A stretch of DNA of 64,000 nt from Dinoroseobacter shibae DFL 12 = DSM 16493 (GTDB lineage Bacteria; Pseudomonadota; Alphaproteobacteria; Rhodobacterales; Rhodobacteraceae), in assembly GCF_000018145.1 (NCBI RefSeq), contig NC_009952.1, positions 2,604,001 to 2,668,000 of the forward strand. The letters run 5' to 3'. The notes under the pieces were generated by a model. That model made no database searches. It saw only the letters and a program-made list of their open reading frames with translations, and was not told where the DNA came from. The position numbers were made by a program, and so were the translations under genes. Of this stretch, positions 16,435 to 26,034 are shown one piece after another. The first letter of the stretch is position 1. Every line of letters begins with the position of its first letter.

Positions 16435-17520
16435 CTAGCGCACCTTCAGCGTCGCCAGCCCGATCAGCGCCAGGATCAGTGAGATGATCCAGAACCGGAT
16501 CACGATCTGGCTCTCCTGCCAGCCCTTCTTCTCGAAATGGTGGTGGATCGGGGCCATCAGGAAAACGCGCTTGCCGGTCTTCTTGAAATAGGCGACCTGG
16601 ATGATCACCGACAGCGCCTCGACCACGAAGATGCCGCCCACCACCACGAGCACGATCTCGTGCTTGGTGGCCACGGCGATGGCCCCAAGGGCGCCACCCA
16701 GCGCAAGGCTCCCGGTGTCGCCCATGAACACGGCCGCGGGCGGCGCGTTATACCACAGAAAGCCCAGCCCACCCCCGATCAGCGCCGAGGTGAAGACGAA
16801 GATCTCGCCCGTGCCCGGCACGTAATGCACATCGAGATAAGAGGTGAAGTCGACCCGCCCCACCGCGTAGGCAATGACCCCGAGCGTTCCGGCGGCGATC
16901 ATCACCGGCATGATCGCCAGCCCGTCCAGACCATCCGTGAGGTTCACCGCATTGGCGGAACCCGCGATCACGATCATGCAGAACGGGATGAACAGGATCG
17001 ACAGGTTGATCAGCGTGTCCTTGAACACCGGTAGGGCCAGTTGCCCCGCCAAGGGCTCCGGATGCAGCAGCAGCGCCCCCGCCCCCGCGATCCCCGCGAT
17101 ACCGAACCCCATGGCCAGCCGCACCCGCCCCGACACGCCCGCGTGGGAGTTCTTGGTGACCTTCTGAAAGTCGTCCATGAATCCGATCAGCCCGAAACTG
17201 ACCGTGACGAACAGCACCAGCCAGACATAGCCGTTGTCCCACCGCGCCCAGAGCAGCGTCGCCAGCGTCAGCGCCGACAGGATCAACAGGCCCCCCATGG
17301 TCGGCGTGCCCTGCTTGGTCTCCAGGTGGCTTTCGGGACCGTCCTCGCGGATCGGCTGGCCGAATCGTTGCCGTTTGCGCAACAAGTTGATGAGCGGACG
17401 GCCGAAGATGAAGCCGAAGATCAGCGCCGTGAAGAACGCCCCACCGGCGCGAAAGGTGATATACCTGAACAGGTTGAAGGCGTCCCCGCCATCGGAAATC
17501 GAGGTCAGCCAATACAACAT
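16435..17520 (-). CDS. mraY: Phospho-N-acetylmuramoyl-pentapeptide transferase
   Basis: MraY makes lipid I by transferring phospho-MurNAc-pentapeptide from UDP to undecaprenyl phosphate in the inner membrane. The 361-residue polytopic protein shows the family hallmarks [20 protein letters not shown] (Asp-rich motif and following loop), [16 protein letters not shown] and the C-terminal [19 protein letters not shown]. It lies 12 nt after murF and is the last dcw gene here. The usual next genes (murD, ftsW, murG) do not follow. It converges on the candidate toxin gene, 9 nt away. Confidence 0.97.
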   Translation of the reverse strand: MLYWLTSISDGGDAFNLFRYITFRAGGAFFTALIFGFIFGRPLINLLRKRQRFGQPIREDGPESHLETKQGTPTMGGLLILSALTLATLLWARWDNGYVWLVLFVTVSFGLIGFMDDFQKVTKNSHAGVSGRVRLAMGFGIAGIAGAGALLLHPEPLAGQLALPVFKDTLINLSILFIPFCMIVIAGSANAVNLTDGLDGLAIMPVMIAAGTLGVIAYAVGRVDFTSYLDVHYVPGTGEIFVFTSALIGGGLGFLWYNAPPAAVFMGDTGSLALGGALGAIAVATKHEIVLVVVGGIFVVEALSVIIQVAYFKKTGKRVFLMAPIHHHFEKKGWQESQIVIRFWIISLILALIGLATLKVR

Positions 17521-17532
17521 GTTCAGAAATCC

Positions 17533-18972
17533 TTAACTCTCATACCGGGATGCGGGATGCCCAAGTTTGCGCAGGGCGTCAACAACAAGGCTGACCCGGC
17601 TGCCCTTTGACCCCTTGACCAGAACCACGTCCCCCGCGTCCACCAGCGCATGCGCGTGAGGCACGAGCGCCTGCGCCGTCTCGACCCAGCGACCGCGCTT
17701 GTCCTCGGGCAAGGCCGCGTGCAGGGCCTGCATCCGGGGCCCGACGCAATGCACCAGGGTGATCTGCGCCATGGCGGGATGGGCGGCAAGCGCGGCGTGC
17801 ATCGCGGCCTCGTCCGGGCCGAGCTCCAGCATGTCGCCGAGAATGGCGATCCGGCGCCCCTTGGCGATCCGCCCGATATCATGGGCGGGGGCAGCCTGGG
17901 CCAGCATGTCGAGGGCCGCGCCCATCGAGGTCGGGTTGGCGTTGAACGCATCGTCGATCAGCTCGATCGACATCGCCTCGATCACCGGGTCGAGCTGCAG
18001 CCGCTCCCGCGTGCCTCGGCCCGAGGGCGGCGCCCAGGCCCCCAGCGCCATCAAGGCGCGCGCCGGGTCCGCGCCCACGCCCGCGACGCAGGCCAGAACG
18101 CCCAGCGCGGTCTCCAGGAAATGGGTGCCGGGGGTGGCGATCTTCAACGCCATCTCCGCACCAGAAAGCTGCGCCCGCGCCACCGCCGCCGTCCCGACCG
18201 CCTGCACATCGCTCAGCCGGTGGGTATTGCCCGCGCCCGTGCCGAAGCTCTCGATCCGCGCCCCGGCGTCCTCGGCGGCGGCGCGCAGGATCGGGGTCTG
18301 CGGCAGGTCGCCGGGGATCACGGCCAGCCCGTCCGGCTCCAGCCCTTCGAAAATGCTCGCCTTCTCGACTGCGATCGCCTCCAGCGAGCCCAGCGCCTCC
18401 AGATGCGCGGCGGCGATGGTCGTGATCAGCGCCGCATGAGGCCGGGCCATGCGGGCCAGCGGCGCGATCTCGCCGGGATGGTTCATGCCGATCTCGATCA
18501 CGGCGACCTCGGTGCCCGCGGGCATCCGCGCCAGGGTCAGGGGCACGCCCCAATGGTTGTTGAAACTGCGCTCGGCGGCATGGGCCCGACCCTGGCTGGC
18601 AAGGGCCGCGCGCATCATCTCCTTGGCGGAGGTCTTGCCGACCGAGCCGGTGATGGCGATCACCCGGGCCTCGGTCCGCGCCCGCCCGGCCCGGCCCAAC
18701 GCCTCCAGCGCGGTCTGCACATCGGGCACCAGCAACAGGGGCGCGTCCTCGGCCACACCCTCCGGAATGCGGGAGACCAGCGCGGCGCCCGCCCCGGCCG
18801 CCAGCGCCTGGGCCACGAAATCATGCCCGTCCCGGGCCGCGGTCAGTGCCACGAACAAATCGCCGGGCGCGAGTTCGCGGGTGTCGATGGACACGCCGGT
18901 GACCGCCCAGTCGCCCCGCGCCTGCCCGCCCGTGGCCGCAGCCGCCTCGGCGGCGGTCCACAGCGCGCTCAT
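17533..18972 (-). CDS. murF: UDP-N-acetylmuramoyl-tripeptide:D-alanyl-D-alanine ligase
   Basis: MurF adds D-Ala-D-Ala to UDP-MurNAc-tripeptide in the cytoplasm. The 479-residue protein has the Mur-ligase P-loop ITGSVGKTSAKEMM near residue 110, the central-domain EIGMNHPGEIAPLARMARPH, and the C-terminal DDAFNANPTSM segment. The ATG overlaps the murE stop (ATGA), implying coupling. Length and architecture are normal. Confidence 0.96.
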   Translation of the reverse strand: MSALWTAAEAAAATGGQARGDWAVTGVSIDTRELAPGDLFVALTAARDGHDFVAQALAAGAGAALVSRIPEGVAEDAPLLLVPDVQTALEALGRAGRARTEARVIAITGSVGKTSAKEMMRAALASQGRAHAAERSFNNHWGVPLTLARMPAGTEVAVIEIGMNHPGEIAPLARMARPHAALITTIAAAHLEALGSLEAIAVEKASIFEGLEPDGLAVIPGDLPQTPILRAAAEDAGARIESFGTGAGNTHRLSDVQAVGTAAVARAQLSGAEMALKIATPGTHFLETALGVLACVAGVGADPARALMALGAWAPPSGRGTRERLQLDPVIEAMSIELIDDAFNANPTSMGAALDMLAQAAPAHDIGRIAKGRRIAILGDMLELGPDEAAMHAALAAHPAMAQITLVHCVGPRMQALHAALPEDKRGRWVETAQALVPHAHALVDAGDVVLVKGSKGSRVSLVVDALRKLGHPASRYES

Positions 18973-20450
18973 GCCAGCCGCCCTTCGAGCGCCGCGACCG
19001 CCACGCTGGCCTGTTCCGCGTCGTCGAACGGGTAGACCACGTCGCCCACCGTCTGCCCCGTCTCGTGCCCCTTGCCCGCGATCAGCAGAACGTCACCCGG
19101 CTCCAGCGCGTCGACCCCGCGCAGGATCGCCTCCGCCCGGTCCGGCACATCCGTGGCCTCGGGACAGCCCGCCCGCACCTGCGCCCGGATCAGCGCGGGG
19201 TCTTCGGAGCGGGGATTGTCATCGGTCACGAAGACCACATCCGCCGCCGCCGCCGCGGCCGCGCCCATCAGGGGGCGCTTGCCCGAATCCCGGTCGCCGC
19301 CCGCGCCGAACACCACCACCAGACGGCCCAGCACATGGGGGCGGAGCGCGCGCAACGCCGTTTTCAGCGCATCGGGCGTATGGGCATAGTCCACGAAGAC
19401 CGTCGCGCCGTTCTCGCGACGCGCGACCTTCTGCATCCGGCCGCGCACCGTGGCCAGCCGCGGCAGGAGCGGTACGAGATCCCCGACCTGCGCGCCCGTG
19501 GCCATGACGAGCCCCATAGCCACCAGCACGTTGGAGGCCTGGAATCCGCCCACGAGGTTGAGCCGCGCCTGGTGCGCCACGCCCTTCCATGTGAACCGCA
19601 TCTCCTGCCCGTCGGCATCGAAGCGCTGCGCGGTCAGCCGCAGCATGGCGTCCTTGTGCGTGCCCACGGTCAGCAACTCGGCCCCCGCCCCATGGGCAAT
19701 CGCCATCATGTCCGCGCCTTTCGGGTCGTCGAGGTTGATCACCGCCATGCCCTGATCGGCCAGCACCCGCGAAAACAGACCCGCCTTGGCGGCAAAATAC
19801 GCCTCGAACGTCTCGTGATAGTCCAGGTGATCCTGGCTGAAATTGGTGAACCCCGCCGCCACCAGCCGCACGCCATCCAGCCGCCGCTGGTCGAGTCCGT
19901 GGGACGACGCCTCCATCGCCGCGTGGGTGATGCCTTGCGCGGCCATCTCGGCCAGCGCCGCATGCAGGGTCAGGGGATCGGGCGTGGTATGGGCGAGATC
20001 GGCGGAAAAATCCCCCTCGATCCCCGTGGTGCCGATATTGGCCGCCGCGTGGCCCAGCCCCTGCCAGAGCTGCCGGGTGAAGCTCGCCACGGACGTCTTG
20101 CCATTGGTCCCCGTCACGCCGACCATGGTCGCGGGCTGCGCGCCGTACCACAGGGCGGCCGCGGCGGAAAACGCCTGGCGCGGGTCTTCGGCCACGATCA
20201 GGGTGACCTCGGCGCCGTCGAGCACATCGCGCGCGATCCGCGCGCCCTCCGCATCGGTCAGGATCGCCCCCGCCCCCATGCGCAACGCATACTGGATGAA
20301 TTCCGCCCCGTGCACCCGGCTGCCGGGCAGGCCGGCGAACAAGTAGCCCTCCTTGACCTGCCGACTGTCCAGCGCAAGCCCCGTCACCGGGCGCCCGCGT
20401 TCCGCGAAGCCCAGCTCCGCCAGCGATTTCGGCCCGTAGCCTACGCTCAT
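18969..20450 (-). CDS. murE: UDP-MurNAc-L-Ala-D-Glu:meso-diaminopimelate ligase
   Basis: MurE adds the third stem-peptide residue. It shows the P-loop GVTGTNGKTSVASF near residue 114 and the DNPRSEDP motif near residue 410; DNPR marks meso-diaminopimelate as substrate rather than lysine. The 493 residues are a full-length ligase. It is followed by murF with a 4-nt overlap and preceded by ftsI, 17 nt away. Confidence 0.97.
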   Translation of the reverse strand: MSVGYGPKSLAELGFAERGRPVTGLALDSRQVKEGYLFAGLPGSRVHGAEFIQYALRMGAGAILTDAEGARIARDVLDGAEVTLIVAEDPRQAFSAAAALWYGAQPATMVGVTGTNGKTSVASFTRQLWQGLGHAAANIGTTGIEGDFSADLAHTTPDPLTLHAALAEMAAQGITHAAMEASSHGLDQRRLDGVRLVAAGFTNFSQDHLDYHETFEAYFAAKAGLFSRVLADQGMAVINLDDPKGADMMAIAHGAGAELLTVGTHKDAMLRLTAQRFDADGQEMRFTWKGVAHQARLNLVGGFQASNVLVAMGLVMATGAQVGDLVPLLPRLATVRGRMQKVARRENGATVFVDYAHTPDALKTALRALRPHVLGRLVVVFGAGGDRDSGKRPLMGAAAAAAADVVFVTDDNPRSEDPALIRAQVRAGCPEATDVPDRAEAILRGVDALEPGDVLLIAGKGHETGQTVGDVVYPFDDAEQASVAVAALEGRLA

Positions 20451-20467
20451 GTCCCCGTGCTCCCTGC

Positions 20468-22261
20468 TCAGTCGCTCACCAGCGTTATCTCAGGATCCCC
20501 GAGATATTCAACGGTGGGCCGCAATCCCAGAAGCGGCAGGATGCGCCGGGTGATCTCGGCCGAGACCGGCACGGCGGTCCAGCCCGCGGTGCGGCGCGGC
20601 TCCTCGCCTGAGGTCTCCACCGGCTCGTCCAGGGTCACGACCAGCACGTATTCCGGATCGTCCGCGGGAAAGACCGAAGCAAAGGTGGCGATCACCTTGT
20701 CGTCGTAATATCCGCCGCCCGCCGCGCGGGGCTTGTCAGCTGTGCCGGTCTTGCCGCCGATGGCATAGCCCTCGATGCGCCCAAAGCTCGCCGTGCCCCG
20801 CTCGACCACCGCGTGCAGCATCTCCCGCGAGATCCGCGAGGTCCGCTCCGACACCACGCGCGGCCCCTTCACCGGCGCGTCCTGACGCAGCAGCGTCGGC
20901 GTCACCTTCGTCCCGCCATTGAGGAGCGAGGCATAGCCTGCCGCCAGGTGCAGCGGCGAGGTCGAGATGCCGTGGCCATAGCTGATGGTCATGGTGTGGA
21001 TGTCGGACCAGTTCGACGGCCAGAGCGGGACGGCCCCCGGCGCCTCGATCATTTCCACCGGGGTGGGCGCGAGAAAGCCCAGCTGTTCGAGGAAATCCTT
21101 CTGCCGCGCCCCGCCGATCTGCAGCGCCAGCCGCGCCGTGCCGACGTTGGAGCTTTTGACGATCACGTCCGTCACGCTCAGTTCGGGCCCGTAATTGCGG
21201 AAATCCCGGATCCGGAACCGGCCCCAGGTCATCGGGCTGGTGGTGTCGAGCATGGTTTCGGGGCTCACCAGGCCCAGTTCCAGCGCCTGCGCGGTGGTGA
21301 AGATCTTGAACGACGAGCCCAGCTCGTAGACCCCCTGCACCGCCCGGTTGAAGAGCGGGCTGTCCCCCTGGTCGCCCTGGGTCAGGGGCCGGGGGCGGGA
21401 GTTGGGGTCGAAATCCGGCAAGGACGCCTTGGCGATGATCTCGCCCGTATGCACATCCATCAAAACCGCCGCGGCCCCCTTGGCATTCATCAGCCGCATG
21501 CCCGAGGCCAGCACATCCTCCACCACCGCCTGCACGGTCAGGTCGATCGACAGCGCCAGCGGGGTCGAGGCCGTGGCGGGATCGCTCAGCCGCGCGTTGA
21601 AGGCCTTCTCGACCCCCGCGACACCGATCAGTTCGGCCGATTGCACCCCCTCGCGCCCGAAACCAGTACCACCCAGGATATGCGCCGCCAGGGCGCCGTT
21701 GGGGTAAAGCCGCATCTCGCGTGGCCCGAACTGCAGCCCCGGATCGCCGATATCATGGACCGCCTGCATCTGCTCCGGCGAGATTCGGCGCTTGAGCCAG
21801 AGGAACTTGCGCTCGCCGGTGAACCAGTCTCGCATCCGCGCCTCGTCGAGGTCCGGGAAGATCCGCGCCAGCTCCGCCGCGGAGCGTTCCGGTTCGGTCA
21901 TCAGGGGTGGCTGGGCATAGAGCGAATGGCTCACCAGGTTGGTGGCCAGCACGCGGCCCTCCCGGTCGACGATATCGGCCCGCGCGGCATCGATGCGCGC
22001 GTCGCTCACGGCGGCCACGGGCTCGGCCACGGGCTCCGAGGCGATGGCCCACATCCGAACGCCCACAAGGCCGAACACCAGCAGGCAAACACAGGCCGCC
22101 AGCAGCAGCCGCTGCTCGGCCATCACCCGCCAGTCGTCGCGCAGCGCTTCGTGACGACGCCGGATGTTCTCGCGCTCGATCAGGTCGGGATTGCCGCCGG
22201 TCTGGCGAGCATGCAGGATCCGGGCCAGCGGCCGCAGCGGGGTGCGCAGACGGTTGCTCAT
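20468..22261 (-). CDS. ftsI: Division-specific transpeptidase (PBP3)
   Basis: FtsI cross-links septal peptidoglycan in the divisome. A single N-terminal membrane anchor (LLLAACVCLLVFGLVGVRMW, about residues 50-70) is followed by the dimerisation/pedestal domain and a penicillin-binding domain. The active-site motifs are SSFK near residue 314, SSN near 367 and KTGTA near 505. The ATG overlaps the ftsL stop. The 597 residues match alphaproteobacterial FtsI. Confidence 0.97.
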   Translation of the reverse strand: MSNRLRTPLRPLARILHARQTGGNPDLIERENIRRRHEALRDDWRVMAEQRLLLAACVCLLVFGLVGVRMWAIASEPVAEPVAAVSDARIDAARADIVDREGRVLATNLVSHSLYAQPPLMTEPERSAAELARIFPDLDEARMRDWFTGERKFLWLKRRISPEQMQAVHDIGDPGLQFGPREMRLYPNGALAAHILGGTGFGREGVQSAELIGVAGVEKAFNARLSDPATASTPLALSIDLTVQAVVEDVLASGMRLMNAKGAAAVLMDVHTGEIIAKASLPDFDPNSRPRPLTQGDQGDSPLFNRAVQGVYELGSSFKIFTTAQALELGLVSPETMLDTTSPMTWGRFRIRDFRNYGPELSVTDVIVKSSNVGTARLALQIGGARQKDFLEQLGFLAPTPVEMIEAPGAVPLWPSNWSDIHTMTISYGHGISTSPLHLAAGYASLLNGGTKVTPTLLRQDAPVKGPRVVSERTSRISREMLHAVVERGTASFGRIEGYAIGGKTGTADKPRAAGGGYYDDKVIATFASVFPADDPEYVLVVTLDEPVETSGEEPRRTAGWTAVPVSAEITRRILPLLGLRPTVEYLGDPEITLVSD

Positions 22262-22614
22262 GGCCGCCGTCCCACGTTCTGCTCACTCACCTCGATGGTG
22301 TCGATCAACGCCCCCTCCAGCGAGGGCGGTCGCGGATAGGCCACCTGCTCCACCAGGCCGAAATGCCCGGGCGTGAGCGGCAGAAGCTCCAGGTCCTCGA
22401 AATTGAGCTTCACCAGGTCGGCCAACCGATCCGGCCGGTTCAGATAGGCCCACTCCGCGCGCTGCACCGCCAGCGCCTCGCGGGTATCGCCGATCTGCGC
22501 CTGCACCGCGCTGAGGCGTTTCAGCGCCTGCTGGGTCTCGAAATTCTCTTGATAGGCCCAGTAGGCCAAACCGACCACCGAGCCGATTGCGAGGGTATAA
22601 AGCAGCGTCCTCAT
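22258..22614 (-). CDS. ftsL: Cell division protein FtsL
   Basis: This 118-residue bitopic protein has one N-terminal membrane helix ([20 protein letters not shown]) followed by a short coiled coil ([20 protein letters not shown]) and a conserved tail with [20 protein letters not shown]. That layout and the position between rsmH and ftsI identify FtsL, which with FtsB and FtsQ links early and late divisome proteins. It overlaps both neighbours by 4 nt (ATGA), typical of a tightly coupled dcw operon. Confidence 0.93.
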   Translation of the reverse strand: MRTLLYTLAIGSVVGLAYWAYQENFETQQALKRLSAVQAQIGDTREALAVQRAEWAYLNRPDRLADLVKLNFEDLELLPLTPGHFGLVEQVAYPRPPSLEGALIDTIEVSEQNVGRRP

Positions 22615-23612
22615 GGTGTCTCCGTCAGGGTGTAGAGATGCGGCAGGCCAAGGGCCGCGCGATCAGCCGGCATCGCCGGCGCGGCCGTGCGCCGCCCGAT
22701 GCGCAGCCGGGCCGACCGGGCGCGCGGGTTGGCGGCGACCTCGGCTTCCGTGGGCGCGATGGCCTTGCGCGGCTCCAGCCTGAAGCGGGCGGGCGTGTCT
22801 TCGGTCTCGGGCGCATAGCGGTTGGCACGCCCGGCGCCGCCACTGGCCTGGGTGAAAAACCGCTTCACGATGCGGTCCTCGATGGAATGAAACGTCACGA
22901 CCGCCAGCCAGCCGCCGGGCTCCAGCGCCCCTTCCGCCGCCTCCAGCCCGCGCACCAGCGCGCCCAACTCGTCATTCACCGCGATGCGCAGGGCCTGGAA
23001 ACTGCGCGTGGCGGCATGGCTCTGGCCCGGCTTGGGGCGCGGCAGGCAACTCGCCACGATCTCGGCCAGCTGCGATGTCCGGGTGATCGGTGCGACAGCC
23101 CGCGCCGCCACGATGGCTCGTGCGATCCGGCGCGCGGCGCGTTCCTCGCCCAGATGGAACAGGATATCGGCCAGCATGTCCGCGTCTTCCTCGGCCACCA
23201 GGTCCGCCGCCGAGCGCCCGTGCTGCGCCATACGCATGTCCAGCGGCCCGTCGCGCAGAAACGAGAACCCCCGCTCGGCCCGGTCAAGCTGCATCGACGA
23301 CACGCCCAGATCAAGCACGACGCCGTCCAACGGCCCGCCCGCATGGGCATCCAACGCTTCGAAATTCCCCGCCACCAGCCGCAGCCGGTCGCCGTAATCC
23401 CCGGCCCAATCCGCAGCCATCTCCAGCGCCAGAGGGTCCTGATCCACCCCGATCACCCGGTCCGCCCCGGCCTCCAGCAACCCGCGCGCATAGCCCCCCG
23501 CCCCGAAGGTGCCGTCGAGCCAGGTGCCCGTGATCGGTGCGCAGCGGGTGAGGATCGGCTCCAGCAGAACCGGGATATGGGGCGCGTTGGGGGGATCTTG
23601 CGCCGCGACCAT
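22611..23612 (-). CDS. rsmH: 16S rRNA (cytosine-1402-N4) methyltransferase
   Basis: RsmH (MraW) N4-methylates C1402 of 16S rRNA. The start chosen is [20 protein letters not shown] at 23612, 4 nt after the mraZ stop; the frame stays open further upstream but overlaps mraZ. Motifs seen are [20 protein letters not shown] (SAM site), [20 protein letters not shown] and [20 protein letters not shown]. The 333 residues are normal for the family. Confidence 0.96.
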   Translation of the reverse strand: MVAAQDPPNAPHIPVLLEPILTRCAPITGTWLDGTFGAGGYARGLLEAGADRVIGVDQDPLALEMAADWAGDYGDRLRLVAGNFEALDAHAGGPLDGVVLDLGVSSMQLDRAERGFSFLRDGPLDMRMAQHGRSAADLVAEEDADMLADILFHLGEERAARRIARAIVAARAVAPITRTSQLAEIVASCLPRPKPGQSHAATRSFQALRIAVNDELGALVRGLEAAEGALEPGGWLAVVTFHSIEDRIVKRFFTQASGGAGRANRYAPETEDTPARFRLEPRKAIAPTEAEVAANPRARSARLRIGRRTAAPAMPADRAALGLPHLYTLTETP

Positions 23613-23616
23613 GGCG

Positions 23617-24129
23617 CTAGTGCGTCTCGCCCGGCGGCGGCGTGGGCTCCAGGAAGGTGAGCGGGTCCACATCTTCGTCGAGATCGTCCAGCCAGCTGCC
23701 CATCTCGCCCATCTTCGCGGCATAGCCCTCGGGCGACAGGATCTGAAACGTATCGCCGGTGGCCAGGAAATGCGCCTCGCCCTCCAGCCCGATCTTGGCG
23801 CGCAGCTTGGCAGGCAGCACCAGGCGCCCGGTCTCGTCCACCGAGGTCTCGTGCGCCTGCCCGGTGAACAGCGTCTCGAGCATCCGGCGCGGTTTGGAGC
23901 CACGCGGCAGGCGCGCGATCTTGGCGTCGACCTCCGCCATCGCGGCCATGGTATAGCATTCGAGGTAATTCTGACGGTGATCGCCATAGACGATCACCAG
24001 TTCGGGGTTGCCACCGGCGGTCCAGCGGGGATCGTTATCCTCCAGCACACGGCGAAAATTGGCCGGGATCGACACCCTGCCCTTGCTGTCCACCTTGTGG
24101 ACGCTTTCGCCTCGGAACATGCGCGCCAC
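23617..24129 (-). CDS. mraZ: Transcriptional regulator MraZ
   Basis: MraZ is a DNA-binding protein with two AbrB-like SpoVT domains that represses its own dcw operon. Repeat 1 is [20 protein letters not shown] and repeat 2 is [21 protein letters not shown] prefer the GTG start at 24129 (reads MARMFRGES) because a GGGG run lies about 9 nt upstream; the next ATG at 24120 also fits. It is the first gene of the dcw operon. The upstream region carries 10-bp-spaced TGGRA repeats, the type of operator known for MraZ, so autoregulation is likely. Confidence 0.95.
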   Translation of the reverse strand: MARMFRGESVHKVDSKGRVSIPANFRRVLEDNDPRWTAGGNPELVIVYGDHRQNYLECYTMAAMAEVDAKIARLPRGSKPRRMLETLFTGQAHETSVDETGRLVLPAKLRAKIGLEGEAHFLATGDTFQILSPEGYAAKMGEMGSWLDDLDEDVDPLTFLEPTPPPGETH

Positions 24130-24182
24130 GCAGACCCGCCCCTTTGCCTGCCCCCCCGACGACCCCGAGGGGCCAGAAATGG

Positions 24183-24222
24183 AAAACGGCGGATCGTGCT
24201 GCTGCCATAGCCCGATCCGCCG
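24183..24222 (-). terminator. Terminator hairpin inside the mraZ 5' leader
   Basis: Read on the minus strand, arms CGGCGGATCG (24222-24213) and CGATCCGCCG (24196-24187) are perfectly complementary (10 bp) around a 16-nt loop, then TTTT. This is an intrinsic terminator about 54 nt before the mraZ start, so it would end many transcripts before the dcw genes. A leader-terminated sRNA (UpsM) is known at this place in Rhodobacter sphaeroides. Confidence 0.75.
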
Positions 24223-24385
24223 CACTCGACCCAGAGACTGGGTGTGATCAACGCTGACACCATCTGGGGGGATGTCTGCTCGTGTCGCGCCAACCGTCGT
24301 TCGAAATGCGCGGGCCTGTATGAAACCTGTCCTTTTGTCGGTTGCGGTCGTTGTGTGCCGCGTGTTGTCCGTCGCTTTCGATGGG
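24183..24385 (-). ncRNA. Probable UpsM-like leader sRNA of mraZ
   Basis: If transcription starts just downstream of the TGGRA repeats (a weak TTGCTT-N17-AATAAA promoter can be read at 24417-24389) and ends at the hairpin at 24183-24222, the product is a leader RNA of about 200 nt. UpsM of R. sphaeroides is derived from the mraZ 5' UTR and has a similar size. The 3' end is well supported by the hairpin; the 5' end is a guess. Confidence 0.5.
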
Positions 24386-24397
24386 ATCTTTATTCCA

Positions 24398-24432
24398 TGG
24401 GAAAACTTGGGAAGCAATGGAAAAGTTTGGGA
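24398..24432. promoter_or_regulatory. MraZ operator: four TGGRA repeats at 10-bp spacing
   Basis: On the plus strand TGGGA occurs at 24398, 24408 and 24428 and TGGAA at 24418, exactly one helical turn apart; a further TGGGA lies at 24382. MraZ is known to bind short G-rich direct repeats spaced about 10 bp at its own promoter. The array lies about 270 bp upstream of mraZ, where the operon promoter should be. Confidence 0.7.
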
Positions 24433-24775
24433 AGAGACACCTCAACACTCGCAAACCGGGGATCTTAATGCAAGTAAAGATGCGTTAAGACCTCTACATT
24501 TTGTCTCAATTTGCGGCTTCGGGCGGCGAGCGCCTCTAGATATGGACATACCGAGCCGGTGCCGCGCGCGCGTGGCACGGTGAAAGTTTTTTGGGTTAAC
24601 AGGGGATTTTGGGCGAAATCCGGGCCGATCCGGCCGAATCACCGGCTTTTTGGCGTCTGTGATGGCCCGGAAACCCGTGAAAAACCGGCGGCGATCTCAG
24701 CGCCGGCCGGAAATTTCCCATACCGTCCCATGGACTATCCCATGTGATCCCATTTTCAGCCCGCGGCCGCCCGGC
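24430..24775. other. Gene-free stretch between mraZ promoter and mrp
   Basis: No coding frame with a plausible start or composition is seen. The stretch is AT-richer near 24430-24510 and again at 24590-24640. It ends with four TCCCA pentamers at 24716, 24726, 24738 and 24748, listed separately. Confidence 0.6.
24716..24752. promoter_or_regulatory. Second array of TCCCA pentamers (opposite orientation)
   Basis: TCCCA occurs at 24716-24720, 24726-24730, 24738-24742 and 24748-24752 (spacings 10, 12, 10). This is the reverse complement of the TGGGA unit of the probable MraZ operator about 300 bp away. It could be a second binding site allowing looping, or chance. It lies just past the end of mrp. 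Confidence 0.4.
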
Positions 24776-25864
24776 TCAAGCCATGCCGCCACGCACCAGC
24801 CCCTCGGCCAGTCGGGCGTAAGCCTCCGCCTCGGGCCCGTCCCCGGCTGCAATCGGGGTGCCCCCGTCGCCCGCGACCCGCACGTCGATGCTCAGGGGCA
24901 GCTCCCCCAGGAAGGGCAGGCCCAGCGCCTCGGCCTCCGCCCGCACGCCGCCATGGCCGAACAGATGCGCCTCGTGCCCGCATTTGGGACAGTGATAGCT
25001 CGACATGTTCTCGATCAGGCCCAGAACCGGCGTCTTGAGCGTGTTGAACATGTCCAGCGCCTTGCGCGCGTCCAGCAAGGCCACATCCTGCGGGGTCGAG
25101 ACTACGATCGCGCCCGTGACCGCACTGCGCTGGCACAGGGTCATCTGCACATCCCCCGTCCCCGGCGGCAGATCGACGATCAACACGTCCAACTCGCCCC
25201 AGGCCACCTGGCTCAGCATCTGCTGCAACGCCCCCATCAGCATCGGGCCGCGCCAGACCACCGCCTTGGCCGGGTCCAGCATCAGGCCAATGGACATCAT
25301 CGTCACCCCGTGGGCGGTCAGCGGCAGGATCGTCTTGCCATCGGGCGAGGCAGGCCGCTTGGACACGCCCATCATCCGCGGCTGCGACGGACCGTATATA
25401 TCCGCATCCAGCAGCCCGACCCGCCGCCCCTGACGCGCCAGCGCCACGGCAAGGTTCGACGACACCGTGGATTTGCCCACGCCGCCCTTGCCCGAACCAA
25501 CGGCCAGAATACGGTCGACACCGGCGATCTTGGCGGGCCCCTGCCCCTTGTCCGGCGTCGGATGCCGCCCGATCTTGAGGCTCGGCGGCTCGCCCGCCGG
25601 TGCAGCCTTGGGCGCGGATTTCGGTCCATGCGCGGTCAGCACCGCCTGAACGTCCTCCACCCCTGGCAGGGCCTTGACCGCCGCCTCCGCCGCGTCCCGC
25701 ACCTGGGCCAAGCCCTGCGCGGCCTCGGCGCTCTCGGCCTCGATCACGAAGCGGACCGTGGTCCCCTCGACCGCCAACGCCCGCACCAGGTCGCGTGAGA
25801 CCAGGTCGCCGCCGCCGGGCACCGACACCTTCGCAAGTGCAGCAAGAATATCATCGCGTGTCAC
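24776..25864 (-). CDS. mrp: Iron-sulfur cluster carrier protein Mrp/ApbC
   Basis: This Mrp/NBP35-family P-loop ATPase transfers Fe-S clusters to apo-proteins. It has an N-terminal MIP18-like domain (DDILAALAKVSVPGGGDLVS), the deviant Walker A GSGKGGVGKSTVSSNLAVAL near residue 125, DLPPGTGDVQMTL, and the cluster-binding CPKC pair in SSYHCPKCGHEAHLFG. I chose the GTG at 25864 (MTRDDILAAL) because a TTGGGGG site lies 5 nt upstream; a TTG start 12 nt earlier is less likely. The 362 residues are normal. Confidence 0.93.
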   Translation of the reverse strand: MTRDDILAALAKVSVPGGGDLVSRDLVRALAVEGTTVRFVIEAESAEAAQGLAQVRDAAEAAVKALPGVEDVQAVLTAHGPKSAPKAAPAGEPPSLKIGRHPTPDKGQGPAKIAGVDRILAVGSGKGGVGKSTVSSNLAVALARQGRRVGLLDADIYGPSQPRMMGVSKRPASPDGKTILPLTAHGVTMMSIGLMLDPAKAVVWRGPMLMGALQQMLSQVAWGELDVLIVDLPPGTGDVQMTLCQRSAVTGAIVVSTPQDVALLDARKALDMFNTLKTPVLGLIENMSSYHCPKCGHEAHLFGHGGVRAEAEALGLPFLGELPLSIDVRVAGDGGTPIAAGDGPEAEAYARLAEGLVRGGMA

Positions 25865-26034
25865 GTGAACCCCCAAACCGTTTGGTCAAAGATTGGGCAC
25901 AGGCATGCGCAAGACAAGAGAGCCGGGGCTTTTTCCACTCCTCCCCCACGATTCAAAGCGCTTGCAGGCCCCTTAATTCGGAATTGCAGAATGAGTAATG
26001 CAGGAATTGCATAACTGATTTGTCGTCACAGGTC

